The notes beneath the pieces were generated by a model that saw nothing but the letters and a program-made list of their open reading frames with translations, was not told where the DNA came from and ran no database searches. The translations under genes were made by a program, and so were the position numbers. Shown here piece by piece: positions 8,427 to 16,886 of a stretch of DNA of 64,000 nt. The DNA is from Nocardioides alpinus. Lineage in GTDB: Bacteria > Actinomycetota > Actinomycetes > Propionibacteriales > Nocardioidaceae. How positions within the stretch are numbered: the first letter of the stretch is position 1; the number at the start of each line of letters is the position of its first letter. Location: NCBI RefSeq assembly GCF_900112035.1, contig NZ_FOKC01000003.1, positions 310,001 through 374,000 of the forward strand. The letters are read 5' to 3'.

Positions 8427-8602
8427 AAGAGATCGAGCGCTGCGGAACGGCTTGGATGATCGCGGATCTCCTCGGGTTCACGCGGGGAGACGTTGCACTT
8501 CACTTCGGAGTGTAGTGCCTTGGCATGGACGTGATCGGACCGTAAGTGGCTAGTTTGTGACAGCGAGCGGAATCCGGTGTGATCGACGCCTATGCCCGCG
8601 CT

Positions 8603-8797
8603 TCAGCTCCGGCGCTGCAGGAAGTCCTCGATCTCCCGGAGTCCCGCCCTCGCGTACGCCTGCACAGCCAACGGTCGCCCGAGCCCAATGCACCGCGCCG
8701 GCGAGATACAGGACACCGTGCAGCCGTGGCGGATGAGTGCACGCACGACCCAAGCAAGAGCCGGAGACCGCCGCAGCATCCCGTCGTCGGCGTTCAT
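8603..8797 (-). CDS. Small hypothetical protein coupled to CoA-transferase
   Basis: A 64-aa protein, MNADDGMLRRSPALAWVV... ending IEDFLQRRS. Its ATG overlaps the TGA of the CoA-transferase gene (ATGA), so it is translationally coupled as the last gene of operon B. It is basic, mostly helical in character and has two Cys. No family is recognised. It may be a small accessory protein or the residue of a longer gene cut off near the island end. Confidence 0.5.
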   Translation of the reverse strand: MNADDGMLRRSPALAWVVRALIRHGCTVSCISPARCIGLGRPLAVQAYARAGLREIEDFLQRRS

Positions 8798-9996
8798 GAC
8801 GACACGTCTCCCTCGAGCCATGACCGGACCGCTGCTCCGTGTGCATCCAGCACCGGCGGTGCCTGGTGGTCGACCTTTGTGATCTCCTCCCCTGCCGGAT
8901 CGAAGAACCGCAGCGGGGGTCCCGACAACGTGACCGGTCCCAGTCGGGGATGGTCGACCGACACCTTGAGCCCCTGGCTCTCGACCTGGTCCCAGTCGTA
9001 GACCTCGTCGAGGGTGCGGACCCGACCGGCGGGGACACCCGCCTCGGACAGCCGCGACAGCAGGTCGGCACTAGCGATGTCGGCAAAGGCCACCTCGAGC
9101 GCAGCCACCAGCTCCGCCCCGTTTCGGACACGGTCGTCGTTCGTCGCGAAGAGCGGATCGGCAGCGTCGAGGCCGAAGGCATCGCACAGCCGCTTCCACA
9201 GCTGCGGGCTGCCCACGGCCAGCTGCACGGCACCGTCGGCACAACGGAACATGCCGTACGGCGCGATCGAGGGATGGTGGTTGCCCCCGGCCTGCGGCAC
9301 CTCCCGCCCGACGGTCCAACGCGTCCCCTGGTAGGCGTGCACCGAGATGCCGGCTGCGAGCAGAGACGTACGCACCACCTGCCCGGTCCCGGTCCGCTCC
9401 CGCTCGAGGAGCGCCGCCAGAACGCCCGAGACTCCGTTCATCCCGGCCAGCAGGTCGCAGATGGGCACGCCCATCTTCTGCGGGTCGTCGGGCCCGGCGC
9501 CGGTCATGGACATGAGGCCGGACTCGCCCTGGGCGATCTGGTCGTATCCGGCCCGCGGCGCCTCGGGGCCGTCGTGGCCGAAGCCCGTGATCGACAGCAG
9601 GACGAGGCCCGGGTTGAGCTCGAACAGTTCGTTGGTCCCGAAACCCAGCCGGTCAAGGACGCCTGGGCGGAAGTTCTCGACGAGCACGTCAGCGCGCCGG
9701 ACCAGGTCCGCAAGGACGGCGCCGTCTGCCGCTGTCTTCAGGTCGAGGACCACGGACTCCTTGTTGCGGTTGGCCGAGAGGAAGTACGTCGCCTCCGCGG
9801 GCAGTCCGTCTCCGGGGTAAACGAAGGGAGGGCCCCAGCCGCGGCTGTCGTCGCCGGACGGTGACTCCACCTTGATGACGCGGGCGCCCATGTCGGCCAG
9901 CATCATCGCGGCGTGGGGGCCGGCCAGGGCGCGGGACAGGTCGACGACGAGCACTCCAGCAAGTGGTCCTGCGCCGCCCGTACGGGCCTTAGCCAT
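8794..9996 (-). CDS. CaiB/BaiF family (class III) CoA-transferase
   Basis: A 400-aa class III CoA-transferase that moves CoA between carboxylic acids. Hallmarks are GPLAGVLVVDLSRALAGP near the N-terminus, MGARVIKVE, NRNKESVVLDLK, ADVLVENFRPGVLDRLG and AGYDQIAQGESG, whose Asp (about residue 163) is the expected catalytic aspartate. The start MAKARTGG (9996) overlaps the upstream DUF3500 stop by 8 bp; a longer start at 10059 would add an atypical Ser/Pro-rich leader. In operon B it probably activates or recycles a ring-cleavage acid as a CoA thioester. Confidence 0.85.
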   Translation of the reverse strand: MAKARTGGAGPLAGVLVVDLSRALAGPHAAMMLADMGARVIKVESPSGDDSRGWGPPFVYPGDGLPAEATYFLSANRNKESVVLDLKTAADGAVLADLVRRADVLVENFRPGVLDRLGFGTNELFELNPGLVLLSITGFGHDGPEAPRAGYDQIAQGESGLMSMTGAGPDDPQKMGVPICDLLAGMNGVSGVLAALLERERTGTGQVVRTSLLAAGISVHAYQGTRWTVGREVPQAGGNHHPSIAPYGMFRCADGAVQLAVGSPQLWKRLCDAFGLDAADPLFATNDDRVRNGAELVAALEVAFADIASADLLSRLSEAGVPAGRVRTLDEVYDWDQVESQGLKVSVDHPRLGPVTLSGPPLRFFDPAGEEITKVDHQAPPVLDAHGAAVRSWLEGDVSS

Positions 9997-11146
9997 CGTG
10001 CGACGAGCTGGCGGGTCCTGCGTGCTGGGCGGCTCGGTGCTGGGCGAGGATGTCGACACCGAAGTCGTTGGTGGGGTCGCGCCACACGCAGTGCACGTGG
10101 TTGGCGTTGTCCTCGGTGTTGTCGAACTCGACGAGGGTCACGGGGCCTTCGAGCCGGAAGTAGTGCGGCTCGTCGATGCGGTGCGAGCCCGCCCAGACGA
10201 AGTGCAGGTCGTCCTGGCCGGCGTTTCGAATCCGGTCCATCTCCCGGCCCACCTGCTCGGGCTTGAGCCTCAGGACGAACGACTCGGTCAGCTCGTCGAA
10301 GGCCTCCTTCTGAGAAGTACCCATACGTGCGCGGGACAGGCCGCGCGGCTGGTTGCGCACCCACTTCAACGCTTCGCGGTCAGCATCGGTGATGGGGGCG
10401 TCGCGTCGGCCCACCCCATGGACGTCCGGCCACTCCTCGTCACCGAGGACGGGCACGCACCGGCTCGCGAAGTCCGGCGGGGGCGTGGCATGGATCGTCG
10501 CCGTGGCCCGCTGGTCGTCGTCCAGCTGGCCCAGCACCGCGAAGCCAAGGTCCTCCTCCGTACCGAGGATGCGGAACGGGCCGAGCCGCGCGGGCTCCGA
10601 CCCGAGCAGCAGCGGCGTCGCAGCCATCACGTCCTGGCCCGCCACGGTGAAGTTGAGGGACAGGTGGTGGCCCACGAGACGCCAGCCCCAGTCGCTGTCC
10701 GGCTGCGGCTGGTTGAAGAAGGTGAGGAAATAGCCCTCGGGGTCACGGAAGTGCGACGCGGCGAGACCGAACACCGGGGCGTTGAGCTCGCGCAGGACGT
10801 GCTCGAGCGACATGACCTGGACCACCTGGGCGTAGCCCTCGACGGAGAGGCACTGCGCGATCAGTCGGTGCGCGAGGTAGCGCTGGGTGTCGTTCATGTC
10901 GCGCAGCGGCACGCCGCGGCGCCCGGACTCGGGCAGGAAGTTCCAGTGCGTGCGGTTGTCGTCGCCCAGGGGCACGACCGCACGGGTGCGCTGCTCACCG
11001 TCGAGGTGGTCGTAGAGCGCCATGGCAGCAAACGTCACCAGGGTGGCATTGAAGTCACCCGGGACGGATCGGTGCGCCGGCGGGTGCTGGCGCGCCGACT
11101 CGGACGCTCCCGCGGCAGGTGCGGGGTGGTCGTGCGTCGCGCTCAC
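9989..11146 (-). CDS. DUF3500 family protein
   Basis: A 385-aa DUF3500 protein: NDTQRYLAHRLIAQCLS, VGHHLSLNFTV, ATPLLLGSEPA and TEEDLGFAVLGQL are features I associate with the family. It is His-rich (GHHLSLNF, ANHVHCVWRDP), which may indicate metal binding. No signal peptide is visible. The GTG start overlaps the upstream cupin stop (GTGA), placing it firmly inside operon B between a cupin and a CoA-transferase. The reaction is unknown. The context suggests a step in breakdown of the same compound, possibly a hydrolysis or decarboxylation. Confidence 0.78.
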   Translation of the reverse strand: MSATHDHPAPAAGASESARQHPPAHRSVPGDFNATLVTFAAMALYDHLDGEQRTRAVVPLGDDNRTHWNFLPESGRRGVPLRDMNDTQRYLAHRLIAQCLSVEGYAQVVQVMSLEHVLRELNAPVFGLAASHFRDPEGYFLTFFNQPQPDSDWGWRLVGHHLSLNFTVAGQDVMAATPLLLGSEPARLGPFRILGTEEDLGFAVLGQLDDDQRATATIHATPPPDFASRCVPVLGDEEWPDVHGVGRRDAPITDADREALKWVRNQPRGLSRARMGTSQKEAFDELTESFVLRLKPEQVGREMDRIRNAGQDDLHFVWAGSHRIDEPHYFRLEGPVTLVEFDNTEDNANHVHCVWRDPTNDFGVDILAQHRAAQHAGPASSSHDG

Positions 11147-11505
11147 TCGGGCACCTCCATGGGTTCGTGCAGCGACCGGATGACGAGCATGCTGGCCGGC
11201 TCGGTCGTGCGATTCTCCACCGTGCGCTTCGTCCCCGGCGTGAAGTGCACCGAATCGAGGCGCTCCAGCGATGCCTCCTCCCCCTCGCTCGCCATCACGA
11301 GCGCGCCGGAGAGCACGACGTACACGGTCTCGGCCACCTGGGGCGACAGCGCTGCGGAGGCGCCGGGGAGGTAGTGGGACAGGACCACGGTGAACTCGGT
11401 CGTCGGGAACGAGTCCCCACCCTGTAGGCGCACGGGTCCGACTCCCTCGTGGCCGACGGGACTGAAGGGCTCGGCGTCGGCGAGCCGGGTGATGCGCATG
11501 GTCAT
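11143..11505 (-). CDS. Cupin-domain protein
   Basis: A 120-aa single-domain cupin starting MTMRITRLADAEPF. Strand patterns include LSHYLPGASAALS, ETVYVVLSGALVMASEG, and SVHFTPGTKRTVENRT. The usual metal-binding His/Glu residues are only partly present: no H-x-H is seen in motif 1, and motif 2 has an H at VHFTPG. It could be a binding or isomerase-type cupin rather than a dioxygenase. Start and stop both overlap neighbours by 4 bp (ATGA upstream, GTGA downstream), so it is tightly coupled in operon B. Confidence 0.78.
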   Translation of the reverse strand: MTMRITRLADAEPFSPVGHEGVGPVRLQGGDSFPTTEFTVVLSHYLPGASAALSPQVAETVYVVLSGALVMASEGEEASLERLDSVHFTPGTKRTVENRTTEPASMLVIRSLHEPMEVPE

Positions 11506-13112
11506 GGCGTCAGAACGTCCTCTGGGTGTTGGTGGCGGATCGGAGTGAGCATGGAGCGGAGCGCGGCGAGCAGCCGCGGGGCGTCGGCCGGGGTGCCGGT
11601 GCCGAAGACGTAGAAGTCGGGGCGGGCGAGGAGGAGCGAGCACTCGTGCTCGGCGAACCACCGGGCGTACGCCCCGTCGACGTCACGCACCGGTCCGTCC
11701 GGACCGACGGCTCGTACGGTGCCGCCGATGCTGGTGAGCCACGCCAGGTCGTCCGCGGTCAGCCCGGCGCTGGGGTCGGCCTCCCAACCGATCAGCTGCC
11801 AGCCCGCGCCGACGAGGTCGTCGTACAACCCGGCCCGCCCGTCGACCTCCACCCGCCCCTGCAGCGAGAGCCTGCCCTCGGCGCCGCCACTGGGGATGGT
11901 GAGGGAGGGCTCGCCGAGCCGCGGGTGCGGAGGCTCGACGGTGAGCGCCGAGGGGTCCGTGAGCTCGGCTCGCATCTCAGCGTCGCGCAGGGCTGCGCGC
12001 TCGGGATCGGTCTCGCAGATCACCCGTCCGACGGTGACGGCTTCGTCGATGATCACGCGAACGTGCTCCTGACGCTCCGGACCGTAGGAATCCAGGAGCG
12101 GGCGATCGGCCAGGCCCCGCTGAACCAGAAGCAGCCGCCAGGTCAGGGCACGCGCATCGCGGAGCCCGGCGCAGAGCCCCTGTCCGAGGAAGGGCGGCAT
12201 GAGGTGTGCCGCGTCGCCCGCCAGGAAGACGCGTCCACGGCTCCACTCCGAGGCCCAGCGGCCACGAAACGTGTAGACGGCGTGGCGCTCGAGCAGTGCG
12301 TTGTCGGGAGTGACGTCCCACGGCTCCATGAGCCGCCATGCGGTCTCCGCGCGGCCCAGCTCGTCCAGGCTCATGTCCTCACGACGCATGAACTCGAAGC
12401 GTCGGCGCCCGGGGCCGCTCTTGACCGCGGTCGCCGGCTGGGCGGGGTCGCAGTGCTGGGTGACGAAGGCGTCCCAGTCACGGTCGACCAGCGGCTGGTA
12501 GTCCACGACGAGCCAGTCCGCCTCGAAGCCGGAGTCGGTGCTCTCGATGCCGAGCAGCTGGCGTACGACGCTGTTGGCGCCGTCGGCGGCGACGACCCAG
12601 TCCGCGCGGACGGTCTCTCGGCGGGTCTCGTCGTCGGTGCCGGACATCTCGACGAGGACGTGGTCACCGGTGTCGTCGACGTCGGCGACCGTCCAGCCGC
12701 GCCGCAGGTCGACGCAGGGCAGGTCCTCGACCATGCGCTCGAGCGCCGCCTCGAGGTCCGGCTGGTAGAACCCGTTGGTGTTGGCCCAGCCCGACTCTGC
12801 CGCCCGGTTCCAGTTGATGGCCTTGAGCAGCTCCCCGTCGGCATTGCGCATCTGGTAGCCACCGCGCTCGCCCCTCGAGGGCTCGAACAGGTCGGCGTGC
12901 TCCGACATCACTCCGGCGGACTGGAGGATGCGGAGGGCTTCGTGGTCGATGGTGCAGGCACGCGGCAGGGGATACCTCGCCGGCCAGCGCTCGACGACGA
13001 CGACGCGCCACCCCTCCCTGCCCAGCAGCAGGGCGGTGAGCAGGCCCACTGGGCCGGCGCCGACGACCACGCAGTCGACCGTGTCGACCTCGGGGTCCTG
13101 GTAAACGGCCAC
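11502..13112 (-). CDS. FAD-dependent aromatic monooxygenase (PheA/TfdB/MhpA-like)
   Basis: A 536-aa class A flavoprotein hydroxylase. The Rossmann motif GAGPVG lies at residues 18-23, a DG-type motif in DWVVAADGANSVVRQLLGI, and the second FAD motif VFLAGDAAHLMPPFLGQG near residue 300. The C-terminal ~150 residues form the thioredoxin-like tail typical of the phenol hydroxylase group. It should hydroxylate an aromatic ring using NAD(P)H and O2. It lies 5 bp after the FAH hydrolase gene and overlaps the cupin gene by 4 bp. MhpA-type substrates (hydroxyphenyl acids) are the nearest guess; the real substrate is unknown. Confidence 0.88.
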   Translation of the reverse strand: MAVYQDPEVDTVDCVVVGAGPVGLLTALLLGREGWRVVVVERWPARYPLPRACTIDHEALRILQSAGVMSEHADLFEPSRGERGGYQMRNADGELLKAINWNRAAESGWANTNGFYQPDLEAALERMVEDLPCVDLRRGWTVADVDDTGDHVLVEMSGTDDETRRETVRADWVVAADGANSVVRQLLGIESTDSGFEADWLVVDYQPLVDRDWDAFVTQHCDPAQPATAVKSGPGRRRFEFMRREDMSLDELGRAETAWRLMEPWDVTPDNALLERHAVYTFRGRWASEWSRGRVFLAGDAAHLMPPFLGQGLCAGLRDARALTWRLLLVQRGLADRPLLDSYGPERQEHVRVIIDEAVTVGRVICETDPERAALRDAEMRAELTDPSALTVEPPHPRLGEPSLTIPSGGAEGRLSLQGRVEVDGRAGLYDDLVGAGWQLIGWEADPSAGLTADDLAWLTSIGGTVRAVGPDGPVRDVDGAYARWFAEHECSLLLARPDFYVFGTGTPADAPRLLAALRSMLTPIRHQHPEDVLTP

Positions 13113-13117
13113 CGCGA

Positions 13118-13990
13118 CTACCCGACCTTGGCGTGCTCAGCGGACGTACGCGCTGCGCTCGCATGAGCCACCACGTGGGAGCGGACCGATCCGATGCCTT
13201 CGATCTCGACCTCGACGCTGTCTCCGTCGTGCAGCAGCCAGGCCGGCGTCCTCGCATAGCCGACACCGCTGGGAGTGCCGGTGGCGACGAGGTCCCCCGG
13301 GCGGAGCGTGAACGAACGGCTGAGGAAGGCCAGCAGGTCCGGCACGCGGAAGATCATCTGGTCGGTGCGGCCGTCCTGGGTCAGCTCCCCGTTGACGCGT
13401 GCGGTGATCCGCAGGCCGCTGGACGGGTCGCCGGCCTCGTCGACGGTCACCAGGTCCGACATGGGGCCGCTGGCGTCGACGTTCTTGCCGATCGTCCACT
13501 GGGTGGTGAGCTTCTGGGCGCGACGGGCTGTGATGTCGTTGAAGCAGGCGTAGGCGAAGACTCCGTCGGCTGCCTCGTCGAGGGTGGCGACCGAGAGCGG
13601 CTTGCCCACGACGGCCATGAGCTCTGCTTCCCAGTCGAGGCCGGGCTCGTCGACGGGGACGACGACCTCGTGGTCGGAGACGGCCAGGGACGGTGTCCAT
13701 CTGCCGAAGACGGTGGGGTGTTCGGGCAGTGCGACCGAGGCGAAGGAGCCCTCTGCGGCATGCTCGGCGTAGTTGAGCCCCACGCAGAGGATGCGGGCGT
13801 CCGGGCGTACCGGCGGCACCAGCTCTGCACCGCCGCGTGGCACGACCGTGCACGTGGCGACGTACGAGAGGTTGGTGAACCGGTAGGGGTCCTGCCAGAA
13901 CTGAGCGACCTCAGCCAGCAGCCGCAGTCCCTCGTCGGTCACGGCGGCGACGACCACGCGTCCCTCGTGCCGGATGCCTGTCAGTCGCAT
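13118..13990 (-). CDS. Fumarylacetoacetate hydrolase (FAH) family protein
   Basis: A 290-aa FAH-domain enzyme and the first gene of operon B. RILCVGLNYAEHAAE opens the domain, LDWEAELMAVVGKPL carries the metal-binding E-x-E, FNDITARRAQ supplies the Asp, and GDLVATGTPSGVGYARTP closes the active site. Family members hydrolyse C-C bonds in acylpyruvates or hydrate 2-oxopent-4-enoates after ring cleavage. The ATG at 13990 follows a promoter region with a perfect inverted-repeat operator. A second FAH paralogue lies at 31496-32389 in module C. Confidence 0.88.
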   Translation of the reverse strand: MRLTGIRHEGRVVVAAVTDEGLRLLAEVAQFWQDPYRFTNLSYVATCTVVPRGGAELVPPVRPDARILCVGLNYAEHAAEGSFASVALPEHPTVFGRWTPSLAVSDHEVVVPVDEPGLDWEAELMAVVGKPLSVATLDEAADGVFAYACFNDITARRAQKLTTQWTIGKNVDASGPMSDLVTVDEAGDPSSGLRITARVNGELTQDGRTDQMIFRVPDLLAFLSRSFTLRPGDLVATGTPSGVGYARTPAWLLHDGDSVEVEIEGIGSVRSHVVAHASAARTSAEHAKVG

Positions 13991-14005
13991 GTCTCTCCGT
14001 CCATA

Positions 14006-14030
14006 AACTACCCGGATGGTTCGGGTAGTT
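14006..14030. promoter_or_regulatory. Operator for operon B / gntR divergent promoter
   Basis: A perfect inverted repeat, AACTACCCG-N7-CGGGTAGTT, in the 93-bp gap between operon B and the divergent GntR gene. A near-identical site lies upstream of operon A at 27332-27356, and the sequence just beyond it (TCTTGGGCA) is also shared. A degenerate half-site resembling it overlaps the gntR -10 (TAAACT, 14072-14077), which lies 6 nt before the gntR ATG and implies a leaderless gntR transcript. The adjacent GntR protein is the likely ligand. Confidence 0.75.
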
Positions 14031-14083
14031 AGATCTTGGGCACGTTGCCCATGTCTGTCAAGGGAAGCCGCTAAACTGCCCGT

Positions 14084-14830
14084 ATGTTTTCCAAGCCGCC
14101 CGCTCGCGCCCAGCAGCTCGCGACCGAGATCGAGCAGTCGATCGTCCAGCGCGGGCTGCAGACCGGTGAGCGCATCGCGAACATGGAAGAGCTCCGCGAG
14201 GCGACCGGCTACGGCCGCGCGACCATCGGCGAGACGGCCCGGCTGCTCGCCGAGCGGGGCACCGTCGAGATCCGGCCCGGGCGGGGCGGCGGCCTGTTCG
14301 TCGCGTCCATCAGCCCGGTCGTACGGCTGCGTCGCACGCTGCTGACGGTGACGGACGGCCAGTCGACGGTCAGTGACGCCATCGCGGTGCGGGAGGCCCT
14401 GGAGGAGCTGATCGCGCTCGACGCGGCCCGGCACCACACGCCGGAGGACGTCGTCGACCTGCGCCGGTGCATGCAGTCCATGGCTGACCACGGCGACGAC
14501 TGGTCGGCCTTCATGGCGGCCAACTGGACCCTGCACGAACGCATCGCGGCCGTCACGCCCAACGAGCTCGCGCGCGCGGTGTATGTCGGCACGATCCGCT
14601 GCGTCGCCGAGCTGACCGTGCATGCGCAGACGGAGGAGAAGGAGGACGCGGAGGAGTACCTCGCGTCCCGCGTCGCAGTGCACACGCAGCTCGTGGAAGC
14701 GATCATCTCCGGCGACCTCGACCGCACGCGCGACGCCGTCGAGGCGCACCGCGGGATCAGCGTGGGTGCCGACATGGTCGAGGAGGCGCCCGATCGGCCG
14801 TCCTCGCCCGATGCGGCACTCGTGCCCTGA
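14084..14830 (+). CDS. GntR/FadR-family (FCD) transcriptional regulator
   Basis: A 248-aa regulator. Residues about 8-75 form a winged HTH (LATEIEQSIVQRGLQTGERIANMEELREATGYGRATI, then LLAERGTVEIRPGRGGGLFV). Residues about 95-225 form the helical FCD effector domain (AIAVREALEELIALDAARH, WTLHERIAAVTPN, AVHTQLVEAIISGD), whose Asp/His residues bind a metal or acid ligand in relatives. It is divergent from operon B and convergent with the end of operon A (8-bp gap). The matching operators before both operons suggest it controls both, probably in response to a pathway acid. Confidence 0.88.
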   Translation: MFSKPPARAQQLATEIEQSIVQRGLQTGERIANMEELREATGYGRATIGETARLLAERGTVEIRPGRGGGLFVASISPVVRLRRTLLTVTDGQSTVSDAIAVREALEELIALDAARHHTPEDVVDLRRCMQSMADHGDDWSAFMAANWTLHERIAAVTPNELARAVYVGTIRCVAELTVHAQTEEKEDAEEYLASRVAVHTQLVEAIISGDLDRTRDAVEAHRGISVGADMVEEAPDRPSSPDAALVP

Positions 14831-14838
14831 CGGATCTC

Positions 14839-16005
14839 TCACCCGCCGGCTGAGGCAGCCACCTCGTGGAGCCGTCGCACCCACTCCTCGATCTGCGTCG
14901 TCGACGCGGCAGGGGGTAGGCCGGTCAGACGCACGGCCATCGGGGGGACGCCCTCGACCTGTGGCACGAGGACCACGATCGACGCGACGTCGTACGTCTC
15001 GCCGGGCACGAGGTCGGGGCAGAAGAGGTCGGCGAGCTCCGCCGTCACCTGCTGGACGGCCCGCTCGTGGCGAGGCAGTCGGTCGGACTTCTCGAACTCG
15101 GACAGCGCCTGCTCGTGTCGTTCCATCACGTCCGGCTCCGCGGCGAGCAGCGAGTAGCCGCGCTCGCGCACCTTCTCCAGCAGCACGCCGTACCGCTCCC
15201 GCCGATCGGTCCCGTCCTTCGGCGCCCGGCCCAGCCAGTCGTCGACCTCGTCGGTCGTCGAGCCGACCATGAAGACGGCGCCGAGCGGGGGGATGATCGG
15301 TTGGCGGTGCCCGAGGGGGACGGGTTCGGCCACGTCTCCCCCAGTGGCCGCAAGCACCTGGACGGCGTCGTTGCGGATCTTGGCGAGCACGCTGACGTTG
15401 ACGCCGAACTCCGTGCTGAGGCTCTCGACCTCGGAGCGGACCGTCTCCGCCAGCCGGGCGGCCTGGATCAGCTCGGGGTCGGGGGCGGCGATGAACGAGC
15501 CGGTCGAGAACCGGCCGTAGCCGCCCTGGAAGAACAGGAGCGGCAGAGTCGACCGCTCGACGGCCAGGTGGTGGACCCGGCCGAGGACGATGTAGTGGTC
15601 TCCCGCCTCGCGGACGTCCTCGAAGGTGCACTCGATCCACGACACCGCGTCCTCGAGGATGGGAGAGCCGAGTGGTCCCGGCCGCCACTTCACGCCGTCG
15701 AACTTGCCCTTCTGGCGCATCGCGATCTGCCGGCACAGCGGCTCCTGGTCCGAGGCCAGGACATTGACACAGAAGGTCTCCGCCGACCTGAGCCGCGTGA
15801 AGCTGCCCGAGCCGATGGCCGGGAAGAAGGCGATGAGGGGCGGGTCGAGCGAGACCGAGGAGAAGGTCCCGACGACCATGCCGTCCGGGCTGCCGTCCTC
15901 CCCCACTGCTGTCACCACGGCGACACCGGTCGGGTAGTGGCCCAGGGTCTCTCGGAAGAGCGCGGGATCTATCGCCTGTGACATGGAGTCGGTCCTCTCA
16001 GACAT
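14839..16005 (-). CDS. Flavin reductase fused to IclR-like effector-binding domain
   Basis: A 388-aa two-domain protein. Residues about 13-165 are a flavin reductase domain (HYPTGVAVVTAVGEDG, MVVGTFSSVSLDPPLIAFF, FCVNVLASDQE), the NADH:FMN/FAD partner of two-component monooxygenases. Residues about 175-388 resemble the IclR C-terminal ligand-binding domain (AETVRSEVESLSTEFGVNVSVLA, PLGHRQPIIPPLGAVF, VRERGYSLLA) without an IclR DNA-binding domain. Ligand control of flavin supply is an attractive inference. It starts at 16005, overlapping the upstream stop by 8 bp, and is the last gene of operon A. The probable partner is the monooxygenase at 22644-23915. Confidence 0.82.
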   Translation of the reverse strand: MSERTDSMSQAIDPALFRETLGHYPTGVAVVTAVGEDGSPDGMVVGTFSSVSLDPPLIAFFPAIGSGSFTRLRSAETFCVNVLASDQEPLCRQIAMRQKGKFDGVKWRPGPLGSPILEDAVSWIECTFEDVREAGDHYIVLGRVHHLAVERSTLPLLFFQGGYGRFSTGSFIAAPDPELIQAARLAETVRSEVESLSTEFGVNVSVLAKIRNDAVQVLAATGGDVAEPVPLGHRQPIIPPLGAVFMVGSTTDEVDDWLGRAPKDGTDRRERYGVLLEKVRERGYSLLAAEPDVMERHEQALSEFEKSDRLPRHERAVQQVTAELADLFCPDLVPGETYDVASIVVLVPQVEGVPPMAVRLTGLPPAASTTQIEEWVRRLHEVAASAGG

Positions 16006-16879
16006 GTGCTGCTCCTCGGTAGGCCTCGTGCTCGCGGCGTACGAACTGCTCGAAGGTCGTGGGCTCGCGCCCGAGCAACCAGCTCAGGACGTGGGGGTTG
16101 CCGACGAAGTCATGGCTGCTGTACCTCGCACCGATCGCCCGCAGCACCCGCGCCTGGTAGGGGAACGCATCCAGGCTCTCGACGCCTAGAGCCGCCTTCA
16201 GGAAGGTGTCGGGGTCGATCTGCTCCGCCTCCACCTCGCGTCCGGTCACCTCGGCGATGATCCTCGCCAGGTCGTGTGCCGTGAAGCGCCCGGGACCGAC
16301 CAGCTCGTACGTGGCGCTGGCGTGGGACTGGCAGTCGAGGAGGACCGAAGCCGCCACTTCTGCCACGTCGTCCACGTCGACCATGGACTGCCGTCGATCC
16401 AAGGACCAAGACAGTCGAAAGACGCCGTGCTCGAAGGCCGGCACCAGCCGGTGCCGCAGCATGTAGTTGGCCGGCTGAAGGATGGTGAACTCCAGTCCCG
16501 ACGAGACCAGGTGCTGTTCGATCTCCAGCTTCGACTGGTGCTGGACGAGCTCGGGGATGTTCGGGTGCAGGACGGAACTGAGGACGAAGTGCTGCACGCC
16601 GGCCTCGCGGGCGGCGTCGATTGCCGCGACTCCCGTCGCAGTCTCGTCGGGGTGGAGCGCGGGTCCCACGTAGTAGACGGAGTCCGCGCCGCGGACGGCC
16701 GCAGCGATCGCGCCCGGCGCCGAGAGGTCGCCGACCACGACCTCGGCGACGCCGGCGGCCCGCAGCGCGTCGGCCGAGGACTCCGAGCGCACCCAGGCAC
16801 GGACCTCGGCGCCGGCAGCTACCAGTCGCGGCACCAGCAGCTTGCCTTGGTTGCCGTTGGCGGCGGTCACGAGGATCAC
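15998..16879 (-). CDS. NmrA-like NAD(P)-binding protein (atypical SDR)
   Basis: A 293-aa protein opening with MILVTAANGNQGKLLVPRLV, the dinucleotide-binding motif of NmrA/atypical SDR proteins. GADSVYYVGPAL, HFVLSSVLHP and FTILQPANYML follow the fold, and the C-terminal helical half ends EQFVRREHEAYR. Such proteins act as NAD(P)H-dependent reductases or redox sensors. The gene is 7 bp after the SnoaL-like gene and overlaps the flavin reductase by 8 bp. A reductive step on a pathway intermediate is plausible but unproven. Confidence 0.82.
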   Translation of the reverse strand: MILVTAANGNQGKLLVPRLVAAGAEVRAWVRSESSADALRAAGVAEVVVGDLSAPGAIAAAVRGADSVYYVGPALHPDETATGVAAIDAAREAGVQHFVLSSVLHPNIPELVQHQSKLEIEQHLVSSGLEFTILQPANYMLRHRLVPAFEHGVFRLSWSLDRRQSMVDVDDVAEVAASVLLDCQSHASATYELVGPGRFTAHDLARIIAEVTGREVEAEQIDPDTFLKAALGVESLDAFPYQARVLRAIGARYSSHDFVGNPHVLSWLLGREPTTFEQFVRREHEAYRGAAHV

Positions 16880-16886
16880 GACAGCG

